Made by a program: the position numbers and the translations under genes
The notes under the pieces: generated by a model
Databases searched by the model: none
Seen by the model: the letters and a program-made list of their open reading frames with translations, nothing else
What the model was told of the DNA's origin: nothing
Part shown: positions 1-11,606 of the stretch, in pieces
Numbering within the stretch: the first letter of the stretch is position 1
Layout of the letters: each line of letters opens with the position of its first letter
DNA from: Rhexocercosporidium sp. MPI-PUGE-AT-0058
Taxonomy: Eukaryota; Ascomycota; Leotiomycetes; Helotiales
Length of the DNA stretch: 64,000 nt
Assembly: GCA_020746875.1 (NCBI GenBank)
Contig: JAGTJL010000017.1
Location: forward strand, 1,116,001 to 1,180,000
Direction: 5' to 3'

Positions 1-2399
1 TTGCATGCATCAAGCGACTCCGTCAACTGTTTGCTGCATACAAGATCGTGAAACCATGCTCCAAGACTTACTTGATCTCTGGAGCTCCCCAATGTCCTCT
101 CCCTGAAGGCAACATGGGCCTCACAATCGCCGGCGCACAGTTCGATCTTCTGTTCATTCAGTTTTACAACAATGGCGCCAATGGATGTACCGCACGTAAC
201 TACATCACCAACGGAAACAAGGGTGGATTCAACTACAACGCTTGGGTCACAACCGTAAACCAAGGTGCAAGCAAGGGAGCAAAGCTGTACCTTGGTCTTC
301 TCGGTTCGAGTGCCGCTGGTACCTCCGGCGATTACCTTACAGCTCTGGAGTCGAAGTCCTTGATCGATGCCTGGCACGGAGCGCCTCAATTCGGAGGTGT
401 TATGCTTTGGGAAGCGACCTATGCTGAGAACAACTTCCCTTCCAGTTTCCCAGGAAAGAACTATTATCAGATCATCAAGCAGCTTTTGAACGTCTACGCA
501 CCAGCCACCACCGCCCCAGCGACGGTTTGCAGTAGTACAGTTTCGTCTAGCAGGACTTCCACCAGCTCGTCAAAGATCTCCTCGTCAAAGATCTCCTCGA
601 CAAGCTCCTCGAAGACTTCCTCCACATTCAAGACCTCAACTACAAGCTCCACATCTTCCAAGATCACCAGCACGTCCTCGTCAAAGGTTTCCTCTTCAAC
701 TGTGAAGCCAACAAGCTCGTCTACCAAGATCTCTAGCTCTTCCACAGTCAAGGCTTCCAGCTCCTCGACAATCAAGCTCTCCAGCTCATCTTCCGTACCC
801 CACAGCTCATCGTCGGCAGAGGTTTCATCTTCGTCCTCCTCAATTGCGGTAACCACATCTTCTAGCAGCATAATGACCTCAAAGACAGCCGCCGGTCAGT
901 TCACCACGACTTCATCAAGCACAGTCCCAGCCGCCACAGGATGCGTCTACAAGGGATGCTTCACCGAGGCCACAGGCATCCGCGCTCTATCCAGTGCCGT
1001 CCTAGCTGATTTCGAAGCCATGACTATTGAGAAGTGTGCTAAGTACTGCTCAGCATACACTTTGTATGGTCTTGAGTACACTGGCGAATGTTACTGTGGA
1101 AATGAGTTGAATGCAGGCAGTGTTTCCGCCCTTGAGAGCGAGTGCAATCTTCCTTGCACAGGTGATGCTTCCCAGACTTGCGGAGGATCTAACCGATTGA
1201 ATGTTTACGAGTGTGGAGCTCTCCCAACTTCAAGTGCCACGACATCTTCAGCTACTTCAAGCATTTTCTCGATCTCTATCTCAGAATCTTCGACCTCCAG
1301 CTCTGCCACTTTGACAACTTCAAGTGCCCCAACTTCCTCTGCCACTTCAAGCATTGTCTCAATCTCTACTTCCGACTCCTCGACGTCCAGTTCTGCTACT
1401 TCGACAACTGAGTCCTCAAGCTCAAGTTCAGAGACGCCAACTATTAGCAAAACTTCCAGCCAAAGCGCTACAGTGACTTCGTCGAGCAGCGCTGAGTTTA
1501 TTACAGCAACGTACACCCACACTTTCAGCTACAGTCTCACTGAGTCCTCATCAACAAGCTCCAGCAGCTCAAGCAGCTCAAGCGAGACATCTTCAAGCAC
1601 CCAGTCAGAACATGTGACGTCGAGCACCTATGTCTCATCTTCCTCGAGCCTCCCAAGTGGACCTCACTATACCAACTCGAGCTCCAGCACCGAGACGACT
1701 AAGTCTAGCTACTCCACCGGAGTTACATCAACAACCTGCACTGATACCACTTCAGTCCCAACGTACACTCCATCCTCGTCCAAGAGCTCCGGAGGTGTAG
1801 TGACCTACCCACCCAAGCCAACCTCGTCCAGCACCAAGTACACCACATCGACAGTTTGCACCACCCGCGTAGAGACCATCACTTCATGCCACCCAACAGT
1901 CACCAACTGCCCAGTCGGAAGTGTAACCACCAAGACAATCCCACTCTACACGACCGTCTGCCCAGTAACCGAGACCAAGATCAAGCCAACCACGACTCCA
2001 GTCCCAACAACCTACAAGCCAACAGGACCAGTCACTAAATACACCACCTCGACCGTGTACACGACCTCCATCTACACCATCACATCCTGCGCCCCAAGCG
2101 TAACAGACTGTCCTTCCAAACTCGGACACGTCACCACGGAAATCATCAAGTTGTACACAACCGTCTGCCCATTGACTGAGAAGTCAACTCCAGTCGCAAT
2201 CCCCACTCTGAGCACCTACGCCCCAATCGAGACCCCAGCCTTCACTGGAGTCTCTATCCCATCTACTTCTTCTGCCGAGGGTGTGACGAGCACGAAGACT
2301 CCTGTGCCTGTGTACGCCACTGGTGCTGCTAGCAGTTCGCGAAGCGCGATGGGTGTTATGGTTGCTGTTGTTGCTGGTGTGGTTGCTTTCATGCTGTAA
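1..2399 (+). CDS. GH18 class III-type chitinase with WSC domain and GPI tail (5' partial)
   Basis: The reading frame is open to the left edge, so the 5' part, with the GH18 signature DxxDxDxE, lies outside the window. Seen: the last ~150 residues of a class III-like GH18 barrel (SGAPQCPLPEG, FIQFYNN, GGVMLWEATY), then a Ser/Thr-rich linker, a Cys-rich WSC carbohydrate-binding domain at about nt 940-1215 (GCVYKGCF ... ECYCGNEL ... CGG), more Ser/Thr-rich sequence, two tandem repeats of the type TxxxTITSCxPxVTxCP (about nt 1840-1915 and 2045-2115), and a C-terminal hydrophobic tail after small residues, as in GPI-anchored proteins. Expected role: hydrolysis of chitin beta-1,4 links at the cell surface or wall, anchored by GPI. 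The Ser/Thr linkers are probable O-mannosylation sites. The family is clear; activity cannot be judged without the N-terminus. Confidence 0.9.
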   Translation, partial: ACIKRLRQLFAAYKIVKPCSKTYLISGAPQCPLPEGNMGLTIAGAQFDLLFIQFYNNGANGCTARNYITNGNKGGFNYNAWVTTVNQGASKGAKLYLGLLGSSAAGTSGDYLTALESKSLIDAWHGAPQFGGVMLWEATYAENNFPSSFPGKNYYQIIKQLLNVYAPATTAPATVCSSTVSSSRTSTSSSKISSSKISSTSSSKTSSTFKTSTTSSTSSKITSTSSSKVSSSTVKPTSSSTKISSSSTVKASSSSTIKLSSSSSVPHSSSSAEVSSSSSSIAVTTSSSSIMTSKTAAGQFTTTSSSTVPAATGCVYKGCFTEATGIRALSSAVLADFEAMTIEKCAKYCSAYTLYGLEYTGECYCGNELNAGSVSALESECNLPCTGDASQTCGGSNRLNVYECGALPTSSATTSSATSSIFSISISESSTSSSATLTTSSAPTSSATSSIVSISTSDSSTSSSATSTTESSSSSSETPTISKTSSQSATVTSSSSAEFITATYTHTFSYSLTESSSTSSSSSSSSSETSSSTQSEHVTSSTYVSSSSSLPSGPHYTNSSSSTETTKSSYSTGVTSTTCTDTTSVPTYTPSSSKSSGGVVTYPPKPTSSSTKYTTSTVCTTRVETITSCHPTVTNCPVGSVTTKTIPLYTTVCPVTETKIKPTTTPVPTTYKPTGPVTKYTTSTVYTTSIYTITSCAPSVTDCPSKLGHVTTEIIKLYTTVCPLTEKSTPVAIPTLSTYAPIETPAFTGVSIPSTSSAEGVTSTKTPVPVYATGAASSSRSAMGVMVAVVAGVVAFML

Positions 2400-2826
2400 A
2401 GAAAGACTTGGTATTGACACCGTGCTATGTTTCGTTTTGTATATGGGAGGATCGATTTCAGCGACTTTTTTCACTTCTCTCGAACGAGATATAACTCTTC
2501 TTTTGTAGTCTGGTTCGGGGATGAGGCATGCGTGGGGATGTGGGTATGTAGTTTTAGCATGGACTATATATGGTTTCTGTACAGGGGAGGTGCATTTATG
2601 AAAAGATATAGGAAGGGAAGAGAAGGAAGTTTTAGCTAGGGAATGGAGCTCAAGCCAAAAGAAGGTGAAAAAAAGAGGGAGAGAGATGGATTGATGTGTC
2701 TGTATATGATTCTCTGTATACACATATCACAAATTACTTTATCTATCTCATCTTCAAACTTTGTATTGGTAATGTGATTGTATCTCATCGTTAGATCTTA
2801 CTGTGTTCTAGTGACATGATACTACA
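2400..2826. other. intergenic, chitinase 3' flank
   Basis: AT-rich sequence after the chitinase stop. I see no coding pattern, repeat or RNA gene. Confidence 0.5.
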
Positions 2827-3436
2827 TTAATTATATGATCTCTGTGACACAGTCAGTGCTGCTAGCAAGAGCTGTGAGTTTTGGATCTCGACGCACTTTT
2901 CAATGGGACTGATATCCCGAGACGTGAGCTCCATCAACTGGGACTCATCAAGATCGTACACTTCTCCTCCACTCCACTGGTTGTTCAAAAGATTCCTCCC
3001 TCGAAATCTGCCGTGGTGCACAGCGTAAAACATCTCCTAGCTTACATCGAAGACTCATCCATCCCTCACCTCTGGAACTGTAAGCCACAGCCGACCCTTC
3101 CCCATACCAACCCCCACTCCAGATCCATCCCACGTCGTCACACCTCCAGGCTCTTGACCAAAAGCGTAATTCCTGTAACGACAGAGGCCGTGTCTCGACC
3201 AAGAGGCCGTAGCCATAACTCGGACATGATCTTTCATCTCATCTCATCCCAGCAACCATCAACACTCAGCTCCACCTCGAACCCCTCCGCCTGGCCAATC
3301 TCTTCTCTCCCGGACTAGCGAGGAAAACGGCAAAGAGTAGCGAGAGGATGAAGACTGAGACTGTAGTGAGGCATAATGCTGATGCGGAGGGGGCGCTGGA
3401 TGTGACGGGTATGTAGGTAGATCTCGACGATGGCAT
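2827..3436 (-). pseudogene. disrupted single-pass membrane protein, unknown family
   Basis: A start at 3436 opens a Ser-rich N-terminus followed by one hydrophobic segment (SVFILSLLFAVFLA). The continuation that looks coding (GFEVELSVDGCWDEMKDH ... GRLWLTVPE) is in another frame, so a frameshift lies near 3305-3320. Further on, a 33-nt in-frame piece (about 3042-3074) carries two stops but begins GTGAGG and ends CTAG; the flanking frame then continues (EMFYAVHHGR ... YDLDESQLMEL) to a stop at 2827. Either it is an intron far shorter than fungal introns usually are, or the gene has two breaks. I do not recognise the family. A decayed or mis-sequenced gene is more likely than chance because three consecutive segments keep codon-like composition in one direction. 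Confidence 0.4.
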
Positions 3437-4245
3437 GATTGGTTGAATGATAGGGGTGAGATGCGGGGTGTGGTATGATATTGTGGCGCAGGGTTTAGGG
3501 GGTCTGGTGATGGCGGTGGCAGCGACAGATATTAGGTTTGCTTTAGTGGAAGAAAGGTCCAGATAAGGGATTTCAGAGGGGAATGTGTGGTAAGAGATTG
3601 ACGTCCGTGATTCGAACTTCTGCCTTGAAAGGGAAGGAGGTGCGTGGAATCATCGTATAGCAAGGACGGCGAGAATTCACCGGTCCGGGGGCCGTGGAAC
3701 CGTATATTTCTGGATTGGGAATCATCGAGGATGGCGTTGTGATTGGTTCAGAGAATTTGAATTTGAGAGAAATTGAAAATAAAAAAGAAGTGACCTTACC
3801 AGGGGGGAAAAGTGATCACTGTATCAGAGGTATTTAATTCGTGTTTAGTTATTTACTTTCGAGGTGCAACGCTTGAGAGCAAGCGAGCTTCACTGGACTG
3901 GTTCGCAGGGTGATTGTAAAACATCGTAGAGTCGATTTGAAATTTACATCCAAAAGAATGCGAGGGTGTGATTGAACGAGACTTGTTGCTTGATGTTGTG
4001 CGAAGCTGACTTTTGCCCGCCTGTCTGATGACTTTTGAAAACTAAGAACAAACGGCCTTTGTTGGTTGACCGTAAACCAGGAGCGGACTTCGAGACCTCA
4101 ACGCCGCCTGGTCTCTTTAAAATAGCGATCGAGCCATTACGAGCTTTCCAATCAGGAATTACCGCGTTCTTAGCAGTGCAGACGACGAGCGCCCTCTTCC
4201 AGACATCTCTAAAAAGCACTTCAGAAGGACCTTCGACGATCCACT
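3437..4245. other. intergenic, no supported gene
   Basis: No reading frame here looks convincing on either strand. The AT-rich 3720-3850 part may be promoter sequence of the minus-strand gene remnant at 2827-3436. Confidence 0.4.
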
Positions 4246-5300
4246 AAACCTCTTTACGACGTCTCTTACTAGAGCTTGACGCCGCCTTGGCACCTCTACG
4301 ACGCTTCTTGCCATTCATATCCTGGTATCCGTCACCATTTTCGTCGTCGTCCTCATCCGCGTCATCCACAACTACAGCCTCGTCAACAGCAGACACCTTC
4401 CTTCACCACGGAGTCGTGCGCTTAGGAGTTTGCCATGTTATACAGACGGGGATATAATCAAGGTTTGGCTGGTAAGATCTAGTAGTCTCGCTATAAGATG
4501 AAGCTGCAGCGTAGTTGCTGATCTGCCAAACTCTATTGGCTACTTTCCTATCTTTTCCTTTTCTTCCAAACATAGATTTCAGTTTGAGGAAGTAGGTAAG
4601 ATCTCACGTACCCAAGAGCGATGCTTCGCATCTGAACCAATTCCACCAACTTTTGGATCAGCATTAAACAAACTCCGAAAGATCGTCTCAAGCAGGACAG
4701 TCAAGCGATACCAAACGAGTTTCCGAATGTTGGTCTTGATCTTATCGGTACCTTCGTCGTATGTCCAGGAGGAGTAGATAAGAGGAGACCGAGTGTTGAG
4801 CCGAAGAGGGCGAAGAGGAAGATCTGGAGGAGGAGCGGCTGATCGTTGAGGATCAGGGCGATGAAAGAGCGGGGTTCGGTGCGGGCGTTGAAGGCTGGGA
4901 GGGGGTGGGTGGGTGATAAAGCGGCTGTCTTTCAGAATCCAGCTGTTCGGGTTTATTTCGGCACTGATAAGACAAATTCGTGAAAGCGGAGTGTTGGAAG
5001 GAGGATGGCTTACATGAGAATAGTGATCCCAACCTCACTAATCATCTTACTCGAAATCTCACTCACGCGTTTCGAAACAGCACTGAAGTCTTGAGACAAT
5101 GAAGCACTGGAGAAATGCTTGACATGATTCGGGCACATGTAAAAGACGTCGTTAACATCCATTCTCTGTTGTCCGCTCTAGAAGATATGCGGTTCGGCGG
5201 TTTTCTTAATCTCGGTGGTGCCGGCCGCGATGGGTTCACTCAGTGGGTGGCGATCAAGCATATCTTTGACTTCTTTGTATCGGAGGTAGAGTGTTGCGGC
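4246..5300 (-). pseudogene. decayed coding sequence with acidic then basic C-terminal tail
   Basis: On the minus strand, 4246-4400 encodes an Asp/Glu-rich stretch (VVVDDADEDDDENGDGYQD) followed by a Lys/Arg-Ser tail (KKRRRGAKAASSSSKRRRK) and a stop. The same frame continues upstream (4400-4590, KVANRVWQISNYAAASS) but is cut by one TGA at about 4398-4400, directly after TTPW; a CGA to TGA change would explain it. Further upstream (4610-4800) are frames such as TNIRKLVWYRLTVLLETIF and, in another frame, a hydrophobic stretch (QPLLLQIFLFALFGST). The tail resembles a nuclear protein by composition only. No family is recognised and the remains may come from two genes. Confidence 0.35.
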
Positions 5301-6562
5301 TTATTGGTCGAGTATGAGCTAAGGAGGAGAGAGAAGGGTGGAAGGGTGAGGAGGGTGGTGTCGATGTAGTGGGATATTTGTTTGTTGGATTGTTTGAGGA
5401 TCCAGGTGTAGATGTTTTTGGAGGAGGATTTCTCGGTGCTTTTACCGTTGTTTGCGAGGAGTTCTCAGGTGGGATGGTGATGATGTCATAGTGAGTCTGA
5501 GACTTGAAAGGGGCGTTCTTGAAGATCGAGTTCGGTGGAAGCTGAACTGTTTTTAGGTTGAGTCAGCTTTCTTAGCACGGAAGATGCTGGAGGTATAGAG
5601 GCGCACTTAGAAATAATATGACTCAGCTTGAGGTCAACTAAATACTCAATCTCAATATCTCAAGACAGCATTGTTGCTGCAGAGAAATTATGAAGTTGAG
5701 AAGACATCCATGGAATTTGAGATGTTGTTTAGTTTCGTGGAGCTAACAACACTAAGCGAGAAAACAAACATCAACGCGAAGTCAAGCGACGGAGGTGAAT
5801 ACTACTAAAGACAACGTCAGAAGAAATTAATGACATTGACCAAGCATAGAGATGAATGGAATCTTAGTGAAAGAGAAGTCAAACTTTAGTCATCAAGCAA
5901 AACAAATTTAAAGAAGGCCTTAGCTGGAGCGGCGAGCAATGTTGAAAGACACAAGGTGGCTTGCAGTTGGAGTAAAATTAACGCACAACCCAAATTCAAC
6001 TCTCAAATCAGAGAATAAAACAATTAATCCCCTAAATTATAGATCTCATACCGTTGCATCAACATCCCTGAAGTGAACTCTCCCTGTACAATCAAGAAGC
6101 CCGCCAAACATCCTTCAAACCCAACTCAACTAACCCGGAGAAATTCCGCGAAAGACAGGTTAACAAAAAGGCAAGTTCCGCAAGCTATCGCTAGCTCCCT
6201 TGATCTAGCGTCTAAATTCAAAAATCAATAGAAATGAAACAAGGCTGTGAAGTATTCGAGCCTCCTTTCTTGTCGCGTAACGTACAACCTGGTTTCCACA
6301 TCATCTTCGAGATCAAGTCTCCGTCACTTCAGCACAGTCTGCTGTATATCTCCAGGTATTGGGTCTACCTTCCCATATCTGCTTCTGCATGGGCTTTTGC
6401 AGATATCGGTGTGGTGTGTGATATTTCTGTGTTTACTACTGCGTCAACTCGTTACCGCTTCGAGGCTTCTGTCTTCGATCTGTTAACAAATTCGAATTTG
6501 TCTCAACATTGTCCAGCACCTACATGCCCTACTGCCGCTATTCCATTCAACAGCAAGACAAG
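5301..6562. other. intergenic and 5' flank of the gene at 6563
   Basis: AT-rich, with no convincing gene. Open frames just upstream of 6563 look like 5' untranslated sequence; their translations show no family features. Confidence 0.4.
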
Positions 6563-8152
6563 ATGCCACCCAAAAACAAAACTACACCTCTTTGTAGTAA
6601 GTCCCCCTCTCCCTTTTTTCCCACCTTTCCTCACTCACCAACTAATTCTCTCCCTCCAGTCACGCCCGAAGACCGCCTCACTCTCAAAAACAAACTCCTT
6701 GCCCACCTCTCCACGCACCCTTCTCTCCACTTCCCAAGTCCCTCGCTTCCCCCAAAAGACCAACGGATCCCCTCCCACCTCAGACGTACCCACGTCCCCT
6801 ATACGCCCTTCAGTTGCCTCCTCTCCACCGTGCACAAAGCACCCCTAAAACTACCTCTCACAGGTGAACAATGGCAATGGCTGCGCAAATTCTGCTATCC
6901 TTCTTTCTTCTACAAGGGGCCTAGCAATTCTGGGTTCCAGGAGTTGCAGCCAAGGGCGTTCTTGAGGCTGTCGGTTACCGAGAGGAGTTTTGTGAAGGGG
7001 GAGATGGGGAAGGCTAATGGAGGGGCTAGGGCGAGGGTTGTGCCGCAAGGGGGAATGGTCATTGCGATGTAAGTTGAACTATTCCTGTTATTCTTTTTAC
7101 TCATGTCTCGCTTTTGTCTTTTGTCCCTTTGAGAAAGAGAAAGGGGAAGAGAAGAACATACCTGATGCAGAATGTGAGAGAGGGCAAAGTTCCTGAGTAC
7201 AAATACTGACCTTGGAAATCACAGATACTTCCTCCTCAAAGGCGATTTCTTCCCACCCAATCCAATAGATTCACCAGAATCACTACCCAAAACCGAAGAC
7301 GCCGACCCAGATCCCAACTCCCTGTTCCTCCCTCTGGCCTCCTCACCCACCACCAACCCTCCCACCACCTCCCCCACTACCCCCCTCAACCCATCCCCTT
7401 CTCATCCTACCTCCTCCACCGCCACCCCTACTGGAAAGCTCTTCTCCGCGCCCAACCCTGGATAACCATCTGGTGGGCCACAAAGTCCATCGGGCACATT
7501 ATTAACACGGTCTGGATCTGGCAAGAGCACGTCGAGACGGATCCGAAACTGAAGAAGTTAAAGGAGGATCTACAGGAGGAGATCCAGGAGGCCTTGATTA
7601 AGCTGGTTGATTCGGTGTATTTGAATCTGATTGACTGTGATGTTAGGGCTGGGAAAGCGGGGGTGGGTGTCTTTGGGAAGGGAGGAAGGGGCGGGGGGAA
7701 TGCTTGTGTGAGTACTTTGCTCTACCTACCTACCTATTACATGTCCTTTTCTTTTCTGGGGACTTTTGCTTTGACTTTTATCTGGGTATGCTCTCCTGGG
7801 GTTGAAATGGGGCTAATGTGTGAGGTTGTAGGTCAACGCAACAATCTCCAAGCTCTTCGCGGAATCTAAGCATAGACTTGAGGAGTGGCCTGTTCATAGC
7901 GATAAGATCGAGGAGATTCGAGAGACGAGGGATTTGTGGTATGAGTTGTGTTGGTTTAATAAGGAGATGCGGGATGATGGGACTTATCCATCTTCGTCTT
8001 CTGAGGATGAGGATGAGGATGAGGATGAGGATGAAGACATGGACGATGAGGACGAAGATGAGGATGAGGATGGAGAGAGTGAAGATGAAGACGAGGACAG
8101 CGAGGACAGCGAGGATGCGGAGAGTGGAGAGAGTGATGATGTGGACAGTTGA
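6563..8152 (+). CDS. hypothetical protein with long Asp/Glu-rich C-terminal tail
   Basis: Four exons fit consensus splice sites: 6563-6596, 6660-7068, 7225-7707 and 7832-8152. The order is a basic start (MPPKNKTTPL), a conserved-looking core (TGEQWQWLRKFCYPSFFYKG), a Pro/Ser/Thr-rich linker, a tryptophan-rich segment (PWITIWWATKSIGHIINTVW), a helix-rich part, and about 50 residues of almost pure Asp/Glu/Ser made by a GAGGAT-type repeat. Exon 3 needs a one-base frame change: its start (FLLKGDFFPPNPID) and its end (WWATKSIGHI) are in different frames, with a run of six C at about 7380-7385 between them. That is probably a homopolymer error or polymorphism; otherwise the gene is broken. I do not recognise a function. 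The acidic tail is typical of nuclear or chaperone-like proteins, but this is composition only. Confidence 0.65.
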
Positions 8153-8420
8153 GGAAGCGTGATTTTGAATGCCCTGACCTTCAGCGCGACATTCAAAGAG
8201 ACTTTGTGATGGATCGAAATGGGTTTTGGCGATAATACGTTGTTCCTCATTTTCCTGTTGGGGTATTCTAGAATGGAACGAACCTGGCATTGTATGGGTA
8301 ATTTGGAGTTTGATCGATCAATATTCTGTATTCTAGTCAGGAAATTTTAAGATCCTCCATGTAGAAACCTGTAAAAACTCTAGCACTAAATCAAAGCAAG
8401 TCTATGCAACAAACATACCC

Positions 8421-9938
8421 TTAGTCAGCCACAACATTGATAGCCTCCTCCCCCTCACCCAGAACCCGCACCTCCATCCAACCCCCCTCCTCAACACCCA
8501 CAATTGACCCATCAATACAACATCTCCTCCACTTCCAATCCTCCCCCTCCTCCCGAAACACAATCTTAATCCCATCAACTTTCTCATATCCGACATCCTG
8601 GTTCTTTAAATGCCTCCCATTATCATATGCAGCCATCATAACAGCCATAGCGTCATCTCCATTCAGCGTCCCAAAATGCACAACTCGTAATGCTGCTTCG
8701 AAGGGCTTACTTTCCGGGGAGATCGTGAAGGTCTTCTCTAGGTTACTGACGAGTGTTGCGAGGACATATCCGTGTTCCTTCCGATCGAGTAGTACTTCTT
8801 TCGAGCCTTGGAATAGCGTGACGTCTGTCTTGTATTTATGCGGTGCTCCGTCTTTGGGAAACAGGAGATCATTTGCGACAAGACCGAATCGCTTGTCGCC
8901 GTGTTTCCGGTATTCTGTTGTATCGGAATCGGCGACTAGAGTTGAATGAAGGCCATGGCTTGCTACTACTGCACCGTATACTGTATTATTCGGTAATGGG
9001 GTTGCTGTCTGTCCTTCATTGCTGAGAAGGCGGGCACCAGGTGAGAATGTGGCTTTGAAGATAGGGAGGGCTTTAGGCGTTCCGTGGAGGACGGTGCGGA
9101 GTCCTTGGATGTAGATGGAGGGGAGAGGAGATGGTTTGTGGATGGAGTGGAAGAGGGCATTGCCTGTGCCGAAGGGAAGCTGGACAAAAGTTGGCTTGGC
9201 GTATGTACTGGGACTGTCAGTCATATGCTAGTACAGTGCAAGCATGCAATATACGTACCTCGGTCTCTCCTTTCCTTGCAGCAATTTATTAATGGTATCC
9301 ACGATCCCTCCATCTCCGCTCAATATCATAACCACTTGTTCTTTGCCCTCATTCGCACCATCGATCAATTTGAACTGCGTGAACTCCTTAACCGACTCAG
9401 CAGTCTTCGTCTTGATAACCGTATACTTCGCATCCTCGAAACTTATAGCTCGAAGCAGCGGATGTAGGATCTCGTCGAAGAAAGCAACCGCCAGACCAGT
9501 ACCAGACAGAGTCGAGATAAGGACATACACATCCTTCGCATTTTGCAGATATGGAGGCAGCCCCTGGAACTGGAATCTAGCGAGGAACTCCTGCGGCAGA
9601 ATCATGGCATTCGTAGTCCGTAGCTTGAAAGGGCTCTTTGTCGCCGTCTCTCCATCGTCCTTGCTCTCAATCTTCTCCTCTGTCTCTACTGCCTTCTCTT
9701 TTTCTGCAGCCTTCTCCGGCTCCAGACTGAAGATCGTATATTCGGCCGTGCCGCCCAGAGTATTGATGACGGTAATCACATCTTCGTCGCGGATCTCATT
9801 GGAATCCCAGTTCAAAGCTCCGTCCTTGTACGTGAAGTCCGCGGGAGCCTGGTCTTCAGGGTTTGCGCAGGCGGGGTCGTTGCAGGTTATGGCGAGAGCT
9901 TCGGTGCTCTGGGCGGGGAGGATTGTTGTCGTCGCCAT
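8421..9938 (-). CDS. diacylglycerol/sphingoid-base kinase-like protein (DAGK catalytic domain)
   Basis: Two exons, 9259-9938 and 8421-9207, join in phase to give 488 aa. The domain motifs are SGDGGIVDTIN (nucleotide-binding loop, equivalent to GGDGT) at about residue 210 and LPFGTGNAL at about 235, separated by the intron. The N-terminal 150 residues include a Lys/Glu-rich stretch, and the C-terminal half has the beta-rich pattern of the lipid kinase fold (HFGTLNGDDAMAVMMAAYDNGRH). The family phosphorylates diacylglycerol, sphingoid bases or ceramide with ATP. The substrate cannot be told from sequence, and the loop SGDGG is slightly off the usual GGDGT. It converges with the gene ending at 8152. 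The start fits the first ATG after a non-coding upstream region. Confidence 0.8.
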
Positions 9939-11606
9939 GCTGGTGCTGGAAGAGCTGGAGGGATGCCGAAGTGAGATGAGGCTCCATGGTCAGCACGAGG
10001 TCGAGGAGGGAGGGGTGTTTGTAATCTTGGAGTAGGTTTGCAGGCTTGTGATGCCTGGCAGTCGCCCAGTAGTGGGGTTGTTCGCCATGACGCGATTTGC
10101 CCGCGTGTTGTTGGGTGAGTGAGAAAGTGAGAAAGGGCAAAGGACACCAACACCAACCAACATCAGCAAGCGACGATAAGGACCTGTCGATCTATCTCAA
10201 CTCTCTCTCCTCCTCTCTTCAACACCGTCGTTTTGGTCAACACACTCCATGCTAGACTCATAGTATGTGGGATGATACTGTATCGTGCCGCAAATCGATC
10301 GGGCGGAGAGTAGTACGGCATCGGTAGCACTGATTGCTTTTGCTGTGCCCCCCCGCCATAGCCGATGGGAGTCGTCGTTCATGCCCAGTGGCATCCAGCA
10401 TGGATAACATATTCGCGATACATTTTCAAGTGAAGTGGAGAAGTGGATTATGGTCATTATATGATCCAGAGCCTCTTCCATGTTTATCCGCCATCAAATG
10501 GCTTCCCCTGTCTTTGGCGTTCCTGGTAGATATAAACTTACGAATGGGAGCCACGCATTGGCTACCACAATCGACTTGTGTTTGGAATCACACCGGCGCC
10601 TTGACGATCATTTCTCTGCTTGTAGGATGCAGTGCTTTGTGGCTTTCTTTTGCATTTACCTCGAGGATGGCGATACGTAAAGTATTGGCTCAATCGTGTA
10701 TTCTTCCCTACGTGGCATGGCTCAAGGGTAGCAAGCACGAAGCACTCTCAAGTCAGATGCGTGTGGAACCCCTTCATTCTTCTCTCGAAGGCACGAAGAT
10801 CTAAGGCTGGCTAACAATCAAGAGGTATCTTCAAGTGGCCGGATTATCCTGCAAATGCTCCGCACTGCCCCTCTAAGAAATGCTGTAGGAAAGCGAGTAT
10901 CTTTGTATGACAGCAGTCCAATGCCAGTATTCCCCTCTAGCTACTTGCGATGATAGCAAACACAATGATCCTCGTACGGAACCTTTTGAAGGCTTAGTTA
11001 GGCTTTTCTTTCCTGAATAAAGACTGCATAGTAGCAAACACAACGGCCCTCGTACAGAAATAGTCGAATTCAAACATTTGAGTGAATCGTGCTACATCGG
11101 CATATCCTTACAGTAATTATTGCGCTGCACTATCCCGTCCAATCTGCCCAAGTACGATGCAGGTGACTCAAGTCATGGAAATGCTTTGAAATGCAACTTG
11201 GCTGTTCCTCCTACTCACTAGATAATTCGGGCGCAAAATAGTCACCATCTGAAGTCTGGATCATCTGAACGATTGCGTGCTTTCTGCTTCCTTCAAAATA
11301 GAGATGTGGCGTTCAACACAGCCTCGAAGTCCCCGGACATATCAATTAGAACCCAACCAAGTCGCATCAATGCAGTCCCATATGATCCAATCACAAGTAA
11401 ACTGCGCAAGGCTGCGAACTTGAGCTGCGATGAGGCACTGCGCATGAACCGCTGGACTTGTCATCTGCAGCCAACCTCACAGCTTCTGTCGTCCGGATAA
11501 GGTGTCCGGGAAGCCTGGCCAAAATTGATGAATGTTATAATGAACATCAGGGAACGTGTCCAAGGATAAAGTCATCGAGTTCTGTTCTTGCATTTGAAGT
11601 ACCATT
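9939..11606. other. intergenic, 1.7 kb
   Basis: Upstream of both flanking genes (divergent). Several short open frames overlap on both strands but none shows conserved motifs, plausible introns or composition bias, so I annotate nothing. It probably holds both promoters. Confidence 0.5.

Noticed and set aside
494..1522. Long minus-strand open frames rich in Glu/Val
   Set aside because: They are antisense shadows of the Ser/Thr-rich chitinase linkers.
6234..6848. Open frame overlapping exons 1 and 2 of the acidic-tail gene
   Set aside because: It reads through a consensus intron and out of frame with the conserved-looking core.
7984..8290. Minus-strand Ser-rich and Leu/Ile-rich frames
   Set aside because: Complement of the GAGGAT repeat coding the Asp/Glu tail.
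10197..10814. Overlapping frames on both strands
   Set aside because: No motif, no splice support and no bias to one strand.
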